Source: Chthoniobacteraceae bacterium (lineage in GTDB: Bacteria > Verrucomicrobiota > Verrucomicrobiia > Chthoniobacterales > Chthoniobacteraceae). From it: a stretch of DNA of 64,000 nt. A program made the position numbers and the translations under genes. The notes beneath the pieces were generated by a model that ran no database searches, was not told where the DNA came from, and saw only the letters and a program-made list of their open reading frames with translations. This document shows positions 1 to 8,736 of this stretch, in pieces; positions within the stretch are counted from its first letter, which is position 1; every line of letters starts with the position of its first letter. The stretch lies in NCBI GenBank assembly GCA_028293625.1, contig JAQGOL010000035.1, forward strand, positions 310,001 through 374,000, given 5' to 3'.

Positions 1-449
1 TTCTCAAACAGGTTTGCCCAACGAATGCTTGCCGGTTCAAGCGGCAGATCGCGCCGGCCCCGCGAACGGCCGAACTCATCCAGGAGCCGCGCCTGGGAGC
101 CAACCAACGCCACGTCCGCGTTTTTTTCCAGGAACGCGAGCTGCGTGGCGAGGCGCTCGGGCATCGAAATGTCATCCCCATCCTGGCGCGCAATGAATTC
201 CCCTGAAGCGAGTCGAAGGCCGATGTTAAGGCTGCGCGTGAGGCCGAGATTCGCTGGATTGCGCACAACGCGAATCCGCCGGTCGCTGTAGGCTTCAATA
301 ATTGAGAGGCTCGAATCGGTGGAAGCGTCGTCAATGATGAGGAACTCAAAGTCGCGGTGTGTTTGGGCCAGGATGCTTTCGATCGCCGCGTTGAGATAAC
401 GCGCGCAATTATAGACTGGCATCAGGACCGTTACGGACGGGGTGCTCAT
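1..449 (-). CDS. Glycosyltransferase family 2 (partial, 3' end beyond window)
   Basis: The first 149 codons of a GT2-type (GT-A fold) glycosyltransferase are present; the rest lies off the left edge. The protein begins MSTPSVTVLMPVYNCARYL, followed by the nucleotide-sugar binding stretch FLIIDDASTDSS, an ANLGLTRSLN segment and the metal-binding region ARQDGDDIS (DxD-like DGD), which are classic GT2 signatures. It would transfer a sugar from an activated donor to a cell-surface or exopolysaccharide acceptor on the cytoplasmic side of the membrane. Its ATG overlaps the stop of the upstream GT4 gene by 3 bases (ATGA), so the two are translationally coupled in a minus-strand glycan operon. The specific sugar cannot be told. 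Confidence 0.9.
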   Translation of the reverse strand, partial: MSTPSVTVLMPVYNCARYLNAAIESILAQTHRDFEFLIIDDASTDSSLSIIEAYSDRRIRVVRNPANLGLTRSLNIGLRLASGEFIARQDGDDISMPERLATQLAFLEKNADVALVGSQARLLDEFGRSRGRRDLPLEPASIRWANLFE

Positions 450-1555
450 TGGCTGGTTAAGCGTTCGAAAACAGCGCGGTGCCGCTCAACCCAGAGCTCC
501 TTATTAAAAAGACGCTCGGCGCGGGCGCGTGCGGCCTGGCTGTGAATGGGCCACGACTGCATAAGCTCAATCACGGCTTCCGCCATCTGGCCGGGATCGG
601 GCGGGTGAAGGCGTTCCCATGTCTGTTCAGAAGGCGTCAGGAGCCGGCCGCCATCTTCTCCCACCAATTCCGGCATGCCGCCGCTCGCTGAACCGATCAC
701 CGGTAAACCGCACGCCATCGCTTCAATCACCACGGTCGGGCACGGATCATTGAACTTGGGATGCAATAAAAAGTGCGCGTCTTGAAAAAGCGCGACCGCT
801 TCCTTTTGCGTGTAGGCGGGATGCAGCGTGACGGCATTTTCCAATCCCAATCCGGCGACCATCGCTTTGATCTGCGCCTCCGCGCCCCGCCAGCGCAATC
901 CGCCGGCAATGGTCAAACGCGCATCCATTTTTTCGCGCAAAATCCGAAGGCACTCGATGGCGCTTGTCACCCTGTAAGGCTGATGATGGGTGCCCGCTGT
1001 CAGCAACCGCACGGGTGATGGAGGCGGCGGGTTTTTGGCGGGTGCGAATAACGCGGTATCCACTGGATTAAAGACCAGGCTGCTCCCGCACCGTGCCTCG
1101 CCCAGAAACCGGGTAGCCGATTGCTGGCAGAATGCGCTTTGGTAAAAAACATAATCAGCCATCCGGAGCAGCTCGCGCATTGGCCTGTTAATCTCCTCGA
1201 ACCCGGCGCCGGCCCATGCGGGAAAACCGACGCCGTTTTGATTCCAGACGAGTTTCACGCCGCGCGCCTTAGCCCAGCGTGCCAGTTCCAATCCGTGCGG
1301 CGGAATGGCGCTGCTTACCAGGTAAAGCAGGTTGAATTGATTGGCATTTTCGGGAAAAAGCCCGGTGAGATGCAGCAGCTTGACCTTGCCGCCCTGCACG
1401 ATGCCGCCCTTTGTTCTGGATAAAACGGAGCCGTAATTGAGCACCGGACGCTCCGCGGGCAGGGTAAACGGAATCCGATCCAGCCGGGCTTGAAATGCGC
1501 GGCGGGCCGGAATGGCGAGCAGGCGACGCACCGCGCGCGTGAAACGGCTAACCAC
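446..1555 (-). CDS. Glycosyltransferase family 4
   Basis: A 369-residue GT-B fold glycosyltransferase of the GT4/GT1 group. The C-terminal donor-binding half carries LLTAGTHHQPYR (about 185-194), LTIAGGLRWRG, and the diagnostic E-x7-E region PTVVIEAMACGLPVIGSASG (about 273-292). The N-terminal half holds LVWNQNGVGFPAW and VFYQSAFC, typical of acceptor-side domains. The start is a GTG that overlaps the end of the upstream methyltransferase gene by 8 bases; the stop overlaps the GT2 start. It likely adds a hexose during exopolysaccharide or lipopolysaccharide O-chain assembly. The family is certain; donor and acceptor are unknown. Confidence 0.9.
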   Translation of the reverse strand: MVSRFTRAVRRLLAIPARRAFQARLDRIPFTLPAERPVLNYGSVLSRTKGGIVQGGKVKLLHLTGLFPENANQFNLLYLVSSAIPPHGLELARWAKARGVKLVWNQNGVGFPAWAGAGFEEINRPMRELLRMADYVFYQSAFCQQSATRFLGEARCGSSLVFNPVDTALFAPAKNPPPPSPVRLLTAGTHHQPYRVTSAIECLRILREKMDARLTIAGGLRWRGAEAQIKAMVAGLGLENAVTLHPAYTQKEAVALFQDAHFLLHPKFNDPCPTVVIEAMACGLPVIGSASGGMPELVGEDGGRLLTPSEQTWERLHPPDPGQMAEAVIELMQSWPIHSQAARARAERLFNKELWVERHRAVFERLTSQ

Positions 1556-2387
1556 GCAATGGAAAGAGTTTTTCAGACTCGCATGCCCGAACCACGAACC
1601 CGGCCAGACGCCACCAAAGCATCCGGAGATTGTCGACGCTTGGACGCGGCGCGCGCAATTCGCTAAGCGCCACCATGCCGCGCGGAGTCGCGGTTGCCGG
1701 GCCGTAGATCACATTTTCGCTCTCGATAATTTCCACCGCATTGAACCAGCGCCGCGCGTGGGAAACGACCATGCAGGTGCCAATGCCGAAATCTTCCATC
1801 GGTGCGAAGTCATCCATGAGGATCATTCCGCCTTCATTGAGCAGACGCGCCGAGTAGCAAAGATCATAGACGACCGAAAAAAGGTCGTGCCCGGCGTCGA
1901 TGAAAATCAGATCGAAACGTTCATTGTCGCGGGCCAGTTTGGAAAGAACCTGCACCGAGGTCCCGGTCAGTTGGTGGACCGGTTGAAGCAGCTCGGGGTC
2001 AATGTGGGCCTGCCAGATTTCGTCCCGGCTCGCATGCACCACTTTCTTCTCGCCCTTCAGCTCGAGGGCCCAGCGGATTTTGCGATCCCGCGGAGTGATA
2101 TCGACGGTAAAGATTTCCGCCGGAGCACCGTGAGCGCGGCATGCGGCGGCCATGCTCAGGCAACCCAGCCCGCGGCCGGTGCCAATTTCAAGAATACGTT
2201 TGGGCCGGCGCACTTCAATCAGCCGGTCGAGGATCAGGCCCCTCTCAAAATTCGCGGGGGCAGGATCGCTTCCTTTGCGTTCGCGCAGCCCGGTGAGAAG
2301 CCCAAGATCCCAGATACGTTGACGGCGGACCGGATCCTCAAAAGCCTGGAACCATTCCCGCAATGAATTTTCTAAAATTTTGGCCAT
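1548..2387 (-). CDS. Class I SAM-dependent methyltransferase (Methyltransf_24-like)
   Basis: A 279-residue Rossmann-fold methyltransferase. Motif I is ILEIGTGRGLGCLS (about 65-78), a later strand is FDLIFIDAGHDLFSVVYD, and a LMDDF motif follows, as in the Methyltransf_24/CmcI-like group that often methylates sugars or glycan precursors. The ATG at 2387 is chosen; a GTG at 2411 would add eight residues (RGKLPSS) with no better ribosome site. It sits directly upstream of the GT4 and GT2 genes with an 8-base overlap, so a role in modifying a surface glycan is the simplest inference. The substrate is unknown. Confidence 0.8.
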   Translation of the reverse strand: MAKILENSLREWFQAFEDPVRRQRIWDLGLLTGLRERKGSDPAPANFERGLILDRLIEVRRPKRILEIGTGRGLGCLSMAAACRAHGAPAEIFTVDITPRDRKIRWALELKGEKKVVHASRDEIWQAHIDPELLQPVHQLTGTSVQVLSKLARDNERFDLIFIDAGHDLFSVVYDLCYSARLLNEGGMILMDDFAPMEDFGIGTCMVVSHARRWFNAVEIIESENVIYGPATATPRGMVALSELRAPRPSVDNLRMLWWRLAGFVVRACESEKLFPLRG

Positions 2388-2532
2388 GGAAGATGGCAGC
2401 TTGCCGCGCACGCTCGCGCAGTGGCGAGCGTTTTGTCAGCGATAAAATCGCTTTAAAACGGCCGGCATTCGGAGTCGGCGCACGTCGCCTGCCGAGCTGA
2501 CCCCGCGCCTTTTGCCAGGATCCGTAAAGCGA

Positions 2533-3222
2533 TTATTCCTGAGGCTCCATCGGATCGCTGATCGGCGGTTTGGGTGTGCCGAAGCGATTTTCGGTTCCCT
2601 CGACCAGGCGGGTGATATTTTCGCGATGCCGCCGGATGACAAGCAGTGCCGCGGCGCAGGCAAAGTAAAAATTGCCCCAGCCATGCAATCCCAGCGCATT
2701 GGGAAGCGGAAGGAGAAGGAGCGCCATCACGACGACCGGCAAAGCAACAGCGCCTGCGATGGAAGCAAGGGAGACGTAGCGGGTGGTTTTAAAAACCAAT
2801 CCCCAGATCGCCAGGACGATCAGGCTGGCCAGCGGCATCATTCCCAAAATGACGCCAAGCGAGGTGGCGACGCCTTTGCCTCCTTTAAACCCGAGCCAGA
2901 CCGGGAATGTGTGTCCGATAATGCAACCAAGCGCGGCGGTGATCCCGGCAAAGGTGAGATCCTGATTGGCGACGGGAAAAACGTGGGCGGCAATCCATTT
3001 TGCAAGAAGCACGGCCACCACGCCTTTTAGCACATCAAGAATGAAAGTGATGAGGCCCCATTTTTTCCCCAGCACACGCCAGACGTTGGTCGCACCGATG
3101 TTCCTACTGCCGTGCTCCCGAATGTCGATCCCCTGGGTGCGGGCGATGATTAAACCAAACGGGATTGAGCCCAGAAAGTAGGCGATGACAAAGACGAATA
3201 TGCCTGCAAGAAGGGTAATCAT
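2533..3222 (-). CDS. plsY: Acyl-phosphate:glycerol-3-phosphate acyltransferase PlsY
   Basis: A 229-residue integral membrane enzyme that moves an acyl group from acyl-phosphate to the sn-1 position of glycerol-3-phosphate, the first step of phospholipid synthesis in most bacteria. All three conserved loops are visible: GSIPFGLIIAR near residue 18, GSRNIGATNVWRVLG near 38-52, and GHTFPVWLGFKGGKGVATS in the middle. Hydrophobic helices alternate with these loops as expected for the five-to-seven-helix family. Its ATG overlaps the stop of polX by 4 bases. The downstream methyltransferase gene is separated by about 145 bp and may be independent. Confidence 0.95.
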   Translation of the reverse strand: MITLLAGIFVFVIAYFLGSIPFGLIIARTQGIDIREHGSRNIGATNVWRVLGKKWGLITFILDVLKGVVAVLLAKWIAAHVFPVANQDLTFAGITAALGCIIGHTFPVWLGFKGGKGVATSLGVILGMMPLASLIVLAIWGLVFKTTRYVSLASIAGAVALPVVVMALLLLPLPNALGLHGWGNFYFACAAALLVIRRHRENITRLVEGTENRFGTPKPPISDPMEPQE

Positions 3223-5003
3223 GAGGGGCGGAGGGCGGTGCGTTTGCGGGCCAGTTCGGCTTCAATCTGACCAAGCGGCAGGCAATTGACCACGTCGTTG
3301 CGGGTGAGCCATCCTTTGCGCGCGATGCCGACCCCGAACCAGAGGTTGTTCAGCTGCGAGCTATGGTGGGCATCGGGATTGATCGCGCAACGCACCCCTT
3401 TTTCTTTCGCCAGCGGCCACCAGCGCCAATCCATGTCGAGCCGCCACGGACTTGCGTTGAGCTCAATGATGGTGCCGGTCGCCGCCGCGGCGTCAATGAT
3501 CGCCGGCACATTGACCTGATAACTTTCCCGCGACAGGAGAATCCGCCCGGTCAAATGCCCCAGCATCGTGACATACGGATTTGAGATCGCGCGAATGATC
3601 CGGCTGGTCATTTCCGCCTCGGGCATTGTGAAAGAGGCATGGACGGAGGCGACCACGTAGTCGAGCTGGGCAAGCACTTCGTCGGGAAAATCGAGCGAGC
3701 CATCCTTGAGCACATCGCATTCAACACCCGCGAAAATCCGGAAATGGCCGCCAAACGTTTTGTTCAGTTCACGGATTTCAGCCACCTGCGCCAGGAGCCG
3801 GTCGGCTTCCAATCCATGCGCTTGAAAAGAGGCCTTGCTGTGATCGGCGATCCCCAAGTACTGCAGCCCGAGTTCCTGGGCGGCATCGGCCATCTCGGCA
3901 AGCGTGCATTTGCCATCGCTGGCCGTGGTGTGGTTATGGAAAGTGCCGCGCAGGTTTTCAACCTGCAACAGCTGGGGCAGCTCGTGCTTTTCGGCCGCGG
4001 CGATTTCCCCGCGGTCTTCGCGTAGCTCGGGTTCAATATAATCAAGCTCAAGCGCCCGGTAGAGATCGCGCTCCTCGTAGACGTCCGGGATGGTCTGGGG
4101 CGCGCCGCCTTTGGATTTCCTTCCTTCGAGTTTGGAAAGCTGTTCAAGCCGATACTCATTGAGCGTCCAGCCCCGCGCCAGGGCTCTTGAACGGAGCACG
4201 ATGTTGTGTTCTTTCGAGCCGGTAAAATAATTGAGCGCAAAGGGAAACTCGCTGGTTTTCACCACGCGCAGATCGGCCTGGATCCCTGACTTGAGCCGGA
4301 CACTCGATTTGGTGGCGCCGTTGACGATGATGCTCTCAACCTGCTCGTGCTTTATAAAAAAGTTGGAGACCTCCTCCGGCGCGTTCGTCGCCACGATGAA
4401 ATCGAGGTCGCCCACGATTTCTTTCCGGCGCCGGTAACTCCCCGCGATGCTCGCCTGGAGCACGTCGGGATGGGTGCGAAGTTCCTCCAAAAGCGCTTCG
4501 GCATCCGGGGCAATATCGCCGATGCGGAAGCGGCCGGCGTATTTGCTGCGCGCCTCGATGGCCGCGAGAATGTTGTCGGCGGTTTTTTTACCAAACCCGG
4601 GCAGCTCGGCCACGCGGCCGTCCTTGCAGGCGGCTTCCAGCTCGGGCACGGAAGTCACCCCGAGTTTTTCCCAGACCGCTTTGATCTTCTTCGGGCCGAG
4701 TCCCTGGATGTCGAACATTTCGAAAAGGCCCGGGGGAAAATCGACTTTGAGTTTGTTATAATAAGCGAGTTCGCCGGTCGCCAGCAGCTCCGTGATTTTT
4801 TCAGCGATTGCTTTGCCGATGCCGGGAATCTCCCCGAGCTGATTTTCGGCAACCGCTTTGGCGAGGTCGCCGGTGAACGTTTCCAAAGCACGTGCCGCGT
4901 TGGTGTATGCGCGGATCTTGAAAACGTTCTCGCCTTTGAGTTCGAGCAGGAGAGCGATGGCCTCGAACAATTCAGCGATTTCGTTTTTGGTAATCGTAGG
5001 CAT
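3219..5003 (-). CDS. polX: DNA polymerase/3'-5' exonuclease PolX
   Basis: A 594-residue bacterial family X polymerase with a C-terminal PHP domain, active in gap-filling DNA repair. The N-terminal 8-kDa-like and helix-hairpin-helix part carries LGEIPGIGKAIAEKI (about 57-70) and LPGFGKKTADNI. The palm has GSYRRRKEIVGDLDF (188-202) with the metal ligands D199 and D201 and a third Asp in IQADLRVV (D244). The PHP nuclease domain begins near 352 with TFHNHTTASDGKCTL and continues with GIADHS and VASVHAS metal-site motifs. The length matches the family. It is divergent from ilvB across a 145-bp promoter region and coupled to plsY by a 4-base overlap. Confidence 0.95.
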   Translation of the reverse strand: MPTITKNEIAELFEAIALLLELKGENVFKIRAYTNAARALETFTGDLAKAVAENQLGEIPGIGKAIAEKITELLATGELAYYNKLKVDFPPGLFEMFDIQGLGPKKIKAVWEKLGVTSVPELEAACKDGRVAELPGFGKKTADNILAAIEARSKYAGRFRIGDIAPDAEALLEELRTHPDVLQASIAGSYRRRKEIVGDLDFIVATNAPEEVSNFFIKHEQVESIIVNGATKSSVRLKSGIQADLRVVKTSEFPFALNYFTGSKEHNIVLRSRALARGWTLNEYRLEQLSKLEGRKSKGGAPQTIPDVYEERDLYRALELDYIEPELREDRGEIAAAEKHELPQLLQVENLRGTFHNHTTASDGKCTLAEMADAAQELGLQYLGIADHSKASFQAHGLEADRLLAQVAEIRELNKTFGGHFRIFAGVECDVLKDGSLDFPDEVLAQLDYVVASVHASFTMPEAEMTSRIIRAISNPYVTMLGHLTGRILLSRESYQVNVPAIIDAAAATGTIIELNASPWRLDMDWRWWPLAKEKGVRCAINPDAHHSSQLNNLWFGVGIARKGWLTRNDVVNCLPLGQIEAELARKRTALRPS

Positions 5004-5095
5004 GGGACCATCAATTCTATGGCTCGGGGCAAAGCGCTGTCACGCGGTTTGCCAGCGCCGTAAAAATTTAATCCAAGGAAGAGAAAAGCCGGTGC

Positions 5096-5124
5096 TTGCC
5101 CCATGCAAAAAAGACGACTAGTCT
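5096..5124 (+). promoter_or_regulatory. Candidate sigma-70-type promoter of ilvB
   Basis: TTGCCC (5096-5101), a 17-base spacer and TAGTCT (5119-5124) lie 25 bases ahead of the ilvB ATG in the 145-bp divergent polX/ilvB spacer. The -35 matches consensus well, the -10 only partly. No Shine-Dalgarno motif is seen ahead of ilvB. Confidence 0.3.
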
Positions 5125-5148
5125 CACGCCCCTTTTTAAGTTTTACGT

Positions 5149-6981
5149 ATGAGCACCACATCGACCACCCAAGCGAAACCAGCAGCCCCGCCTGAACGCG
5201 GCGAAATGATGAGCGGCGCGGAAATCCTCGTCGCCTGCCTGGAACGCGAAGGTGTCACTTCGATCTTTGCTTACCCGGGCGGCGCATCGATGCACATGCA
5301 TCAGGCGCTCACCAAATCGACCAAGATCCGCACCTACCTGCCGCGCCACGAACAAGGCGGCGTATTTGCGGCTGAAGGTTATGCGCGCGCCACGGGGCGG
5401 GCCGGCGTGGTGATGGCGACATCGGGTCCCGGCGCAACCAACCTGGTGACCGGCATCGCGGATGCTTATCTCGATTCCACTCCGCTGGTAGCGATCACCG
5501 GCCAGGTGCCGCAGGCGATGATCGGCAAAGGCGCTTTCCAGGAAACCGACGTATTCAGCGTGACGGCGCAGGTGGTGAAACACAATTACCTGGTGATGGA
5601 TGTAAACGACATCCCGCGCATCGTTAAAGAAGCTTTTTATATTGCTCAAAGCGGCCGCCCGGGCCCGGTGCTCATCGACATTCCCAAGAACATCCAGCTG
5701 GCGATGACCCAGCCGATTTTCCCCACCGAGGTGAACTTGCGCGGATACAATCCCGTCAAGCAGGCCGACGACGTGGCGCTGAATGAAGTCATGGGTCTGA
5801 TCCAGTCGGCCAAATGCCCGATGATCTATTGCGGCGGCGGCATCATTTCCGGTGAAGCTTCCGCGGAACTTTTTGAGTTCGTGGAGCGGACCGGTATCCC
5901 GGTGGCGACTACGCTCATGGGGATCGGTTGTTTTCCGGAGACCCACCCGCTTTCCCTTAAATGGCTGGGAATGCACGGCACCGTTTACGCCAACAATGCT
6001 GTGAACGAAGCCGATCTGCTCCTGGCCATCGGCGTCCGTTTTGATGACCGCGTGACGGGCAAGATCAGCGAGTTCGCCAAGCACGGCACGATTGTCCACA
6101 TCGACATCGATGACTCGGAGATCAACAAGAACAAGGTGGTCCGCCTGCCGATCCTCAGCGATGTGAAGTTCGCGCTCGCCCGGCTTAATGAAATGCTCGA
6201 GCTCGCCGGCAAGACGCGCACGACCAAGGATTTCAACGCGTTCCCCGACTGGTACGCCAAGATCTTCAACTGGAAGGAAAACTTCCCGTTCACCTTCAAC
6301 GATACCGACGACGTCATTCAGCCGCAGTACGCCATCCGTCTTCTTTATGAGTTGACCAAAGGCGAGGCGATCATCACCACCGGCGTCGGCCAGCATCAGA
6401 TGTGGGCCGGGCAGCATTACGACTTTGATAAGCCGCGCACCTTCCTAACCTCGGCCGGCCTCGGCTCGATGGGATTTGGTTATCCCTCGGCGATCGGCGC
6501 AAAGGTGGCTTGCCCGGACAAACAGGTGGTCGATATCGACGGTGACGGTTCGTTTTTAATGAACGTGCAGGAACTTGCTCTGGCTCATGTGGAAGGAATC
6601 GCCGCCAAGTGCATGATTCTTAACAATCAATGGCTCGGCATGGTGATGCAGTGGGAAGACCGCTTCTATAAAGGCAATCGCGGCCATACTTTCCTTGGCA
6701 ACCCGAAGCAGACCTACGAGGGGAGCCTTGAGGATCCGACCGGCATTTATCCTGATTACGTGAAGATGTGCGCCGGGTTCGCGGTGCCGTGTGAACGGGT
6801 CATGCATAAGAAGGATCTGGCCGCGGCCATCCAGCGCATGCTCGATTCCACCGAACCTTACGTCCTCGACGTGATGGTGCCTTACACCGAGCACGTCCTT
6901 CCGATGATCCCGGCGGGTGGCACTTACAAGGATGTGATTTACGAGGGCCGCCAAACCCTCCAGGCCGGCACCGGTCTCTAA
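5149..6981 (+). CDS. ilvB: Acetolactate synthase large subunit
   Basis: A 610-residue thiamine-diphosphate enzyme that condenses pyruvate with pyruvate or 2-oxobutyrate in branched-chain amino acid synthesis. The catalytic glutamate lies in LPRHEQGGVFAAEGYAR (E68), followed by VMATSGPGATNLVTGIADA. The central FAD-like domain has GVRFDDRVTGK, and the C-terminal ThDP/Mg site is DGDGSFLMNVQELA (about 463-476) with ILNNQWLGMV. Length and domain order are standard for IlvB/IlvI, preceded by a short Ala/Pro-rich extension. No small regulatory subunit (ilvN) follows; the next gene encodes an unrelated secreted protease, so ilvN must be elsewhere. Confidence 0.95.
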   Translation: MSTTSTTQAKPAAPPERGEMMSGAEILVACLEREGVTSIFAYPGGASMHMHQALTKSTKIRTYLPRHEQGGVFAAEGYARATGRAGVVMATSGPGATNLVTGIADAYLDSTPLVAITGQVPQAMIGKGAFQETDVFSVTAQVVKHNYLVMDVNDIPRIVKEAFYIAQSGRPGPVLIDIPKNIQLAMTQPIFPTEVNLRGYNPVKQADDVALNEVMGLIQSAKCPMIYCGGGIISGEASAELFEFVERTGIPVATTLMGIGCFPETHPLSLKWLGMHGTVYANNAVNEADLLLAIGVRFDDRVTGKISEFAKHGTIVHIDIDDSEINKNKVVRLPILSDVKFALARLNEMLELAGKTRTTKDFNAFPDWYAKIFNWKENFPFTFNDTDDVIQPQYAIRLLYELTKGEAIITTGVGQHQMWAGQHYDFDKPRTFLTSAGLGSMGFGYPSAIGAKVACPDKQVVDIDGDGSFLMNVQELALAHVEGIAAKCMILNNQWLGMVMQWEDRFYKGNRGHTFLGNPKQTYEGSLEDPTGIYPDYVKMCAGFAVPCERVMHKKDLAAAIQRMLDSTEPYVLDVMVPYTEHVLPMIPAGGTYKDVIYEGRQTLQAGTGL

Positions 6982-6986
6982 GTTTC

Positions 6987-7865
6987 ATGAGCCGCGCGAC
7001 GTCATGGCTGTGGGCGGTAATGCTCCTGGCCGGCGTCGCGCGTTCGCAAGCGGTGATCGTCTTCGGTTCCACCGAGTCCGATAACCTGATTGCGCCACTC
7101 AACGGCGCCCCATGGAAATACGTGGCGCGTCTGGATGAAAACAACGCTTCCGGGGTTTACCTCGGAAACGGTTTTTTGCTTACAGCCAATCATGTCAGCG
7201 TTCCCGCCACCGCGCTGATCAATGGCGGCACGTATCTGATCGACTCCTCTTACGCGCCATTCCAGATCGGCGGCGCGGACATCAAATTGCTGCGGATCCT
7301 GGGTGATCCCCAATTGGCTCCACTCTCGCTGATCGAACCCGGCGCCACCGGTTTAAATAAGGCGAGCACGATCATCGGATGGGGAGTTGGCAAGGGAAGC
7401 GAGGTGGCCAATCAGGGATGGAACTGGTCTGATAACAGCAGCCGCGCCGAGCGCTGGGGTTCCAACACCACGCTTTCGGATTATTACGTCAGCAATAACA
7501 ACCAGAGTTATCTGCTCACCTCTTTTGACCGGTTCCAGGGCAATGAAGAGGCTGCGGTCACTATTGGCGATTCAGGCAGCGCGCTCTTCCAAAAATTCGG
7601 GTCGCAATGGGAGCTGGCCGGGATCACTTCCAGTGTCGAAACCGGCGGACAATCGCTCTACGACCATGATCCGCTGAAGCTTCTCGATCAGCCGGACCAC
7701 AACTTTTTTATTCCGATCGCACTTTATCGCGACTCGATTCTGGCGGCGACCGCCGCACCACTTTCCATCCCCGAGCCGTCCTCCAGGTTCCTTCTCCTCT
7801 TCGGCTCGCTGGGGCTTTGGTTTGCGACAGCGCGCCGTCGCCCGCTCGCAAGGAATTTGAGCTAA
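6987..7865 (+). CDS. Secreted trypsin-like serine protease with PEP-CTERM tail
   Basis: A 292-residue chymotrypsin-fold protein. A signal peptide (SWLWAVMLLAGVARSQA) precedes the catalytic domain with H69 in GFLLTANHV, a plausible Asp98 in GGADIKLLRI and the nucleophile S196 in TIGDSGSAL, so the triad looks intact. The C-terminus is a textbook PEP-CTERM sorting signal: IPEPSS at 261-266, a hydrophobic helix (FLLLFGSLGLWFA) and an ARRR basic end. The protein should be exported, held by exosortase processing and act at or outside the cell surface. It starts 5 bases after ilvB. The frame just past its stop runs into an arylsulfatase remnant, so its 3' flank is a rearrangement scar. Confidence 0.85.
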   Translation: MSRATSWLWAVMLLAGVARSQAVIVFGSTESDNLIAPLNGAPWKYVARLDENNASGVYLGNGFLLTANHVSVPATALINGGTYLIDSSYAPFQIGGADIKLLRILGDPQLAPLSLIEPGATGLNKASTIIGWGVGKGSEVANQGWNWSDNSSRAERWGSNTTLSDYYVSNNNQSYLLTSFDRFQGNEEAAVTIGDSGSALFQKFGSQWELAGITSSVETGGQSLYDHDPLKLLDQPDHNFFIPIALYRDSILAATAAPLSIPEPSSRFLLLFGSLGLWFATARRRPLARNLS

Positions 7866-8073
7866 AGGGTATTGAGTGCACCGTACCGCTTCGTTTCTCG
7901 GCGGATGGAACGCTCGACATCGGCGAAGACACGGCACGCCAGTCAGTGAAGATTATCATGGGCTGTTCAAGTTCACCGGTGACTTGAAAAAGGTCATGAC
8001 CGAACTTAGCGGCACCAAGCTCGCCGCGGTAGAAGAAGAGGAAATCAAAAAGCCAGGGAGGCGGTTAGACTGA
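7850..8073 (+). pseudogene. Arylsulfatase C-terminal remnant with a one-base frameshift
   Basis: Two frames encode the well-known tail of family S1 arylsulfatases. From 7850 the frame reads KEFELKGIECTVPLRFSADG then TLDIGEDT. From 7933 a second frame continues GTPVSEDYHGLFKFTGDL and KKVMTELSG to a TGA at 8071-8073. The family motif is GEDTGTPV-x-EDY, and the frames join perfectly if one base is restored between 7932 and 7933. The sulfatase catalytic domain (C/S-x-P-x-R) is absent from this window, and the remnant overlaps the last codons of the protease gene. This is a decayed fragment, probably left after deletion or recombination. Assignment rests on recognising the motif by eye. Confidence 0.7.
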
Positions 8074-8156
8074 AGGATTGATTGAGAAACGGTTTTGGGA
8101 CACTCCTGAATTTCGTGCGCGTCGAGCGGTTAAGATCGTGGCGCTGCCAAGCGAGT

Positions 8157-8609
8157 ATGAAAAGCGACTACGAAATATCAACCGATCCAACCCGGCTGGA
8201 CATCAGCCTGATTCACGATTTCCTTGCCAACTCCTATTGGGCGCGTGGTATCCCGCGCAGCGTTGTGGAACGTTCCATTAAGCACTCATTGGCTTTCGGC
8301 GCTTATAACGATGCAAGACAGGTCGGGTTTGCGCGGGTCACAACCGACTTTGCGACGGTCGCCTATATCGGCGACGTTTTTGTGATCCCGGAGCACCGGG
8401 GCCGCGGCGTCTCCAAGCTCCTGTTGCAGGCGATCCTTTCACATCCCGAGCTTCAGGGTTTGCGCCGCTGGTTTCTCGCCACCAGGGACGCGCACGGACT
8501 CTACTCGCAGTTTAACTTTCAACCGCTGGCAGCGCCGGAGCTATTCATGAGCATTCATAATTCGGACGTCTATCAACAGGCTCAGGAGCCAAGCGGGAAT
8601 GGATCGTAA
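8157..8609 (+). CDS. GNAT family N-acetyltransferase
   Basis: A 150-residue GCN5-related acetyltransferase. The acetyl-CoA loop is VFVIPEHRGRGVSKLLLQAIL, a clear R/Q-x-x-G-x-G/A motif A, preceded by the strand AYIGDV and followed by RRWFLATRDAHGLYSQFNF (motif B-like). The N-terminus MKSDYEISTDPTRLDISLIH with SYWARGIP is typical of the small subfamily annotated as acetyltransferases of unknown substrate. The ATG at 8157 is chosen because the family starts there; the open frame extends 25 codons upstream without similarity. A rho-independent terminator follows at 8617. Confidence 0.85.
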   Translation: MKSDYEISTDPTRLDISLIHDFLANSYWARGIPRSVVERSIKHSLAFGAYNDARQVGFARVTTDFATVAYIGDVFVIPEHRGRGVSKLLLQAILSHPELQGLRRWFLATRDAHGLYSQFNFQPLAAPELFMSIHNSDVYQQAQEPSGNGS

Positions 8610-8616
8610 ACGCGAC

Positions 8617-8639
8617 AAAAGCGGCGGCTCCGCTTTTTT
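8617..8639 (+). terminator. Rho-independent terminator after the GNAT gene
   Basis: A perfect 8-bp stem AAAAGCGG / CCGCTTTT with a CGGCT loop (8617-8637) is followed by T residues (run 8634-8639), eight bases after the GNAT stop. Confidence 0.75.
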
Positions 8640-8687
8640 CCGCTAACAGCAGGTTGCGGTGTCGTGTTGAATGAGTCTCTCCTCCTC

Positions 8688-8720
8688 GTCGTAATCCTAC
8701 TCGTAATCGTAATCTTAATC
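8688..8720 (+). repeat. Short degenerate tandem repeat (CGTAATC-type)
   Basis: The leader of the next gene contains a simple repeat: CGTAATC, CTACT, CGTAAT, CGTAATC, TTAATC units in a row between 8688 and 8720. It lies between the terminator and the GH2-like gene. It may be slippage-prone low-complexity DNA; no function is evident. Confidence 0.5.
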
Positions 8721-8736
8721 GCGCCGAGTCCACCCC

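Noticed and set aside
5143-6417. Long open frame antisense to ilvB (424 codons)
   Set aside because: It is the complement of a certain acetolactate synthase gene; GC-rich codon bias keeps the opposite frame open, and its product has no recognisable motif.
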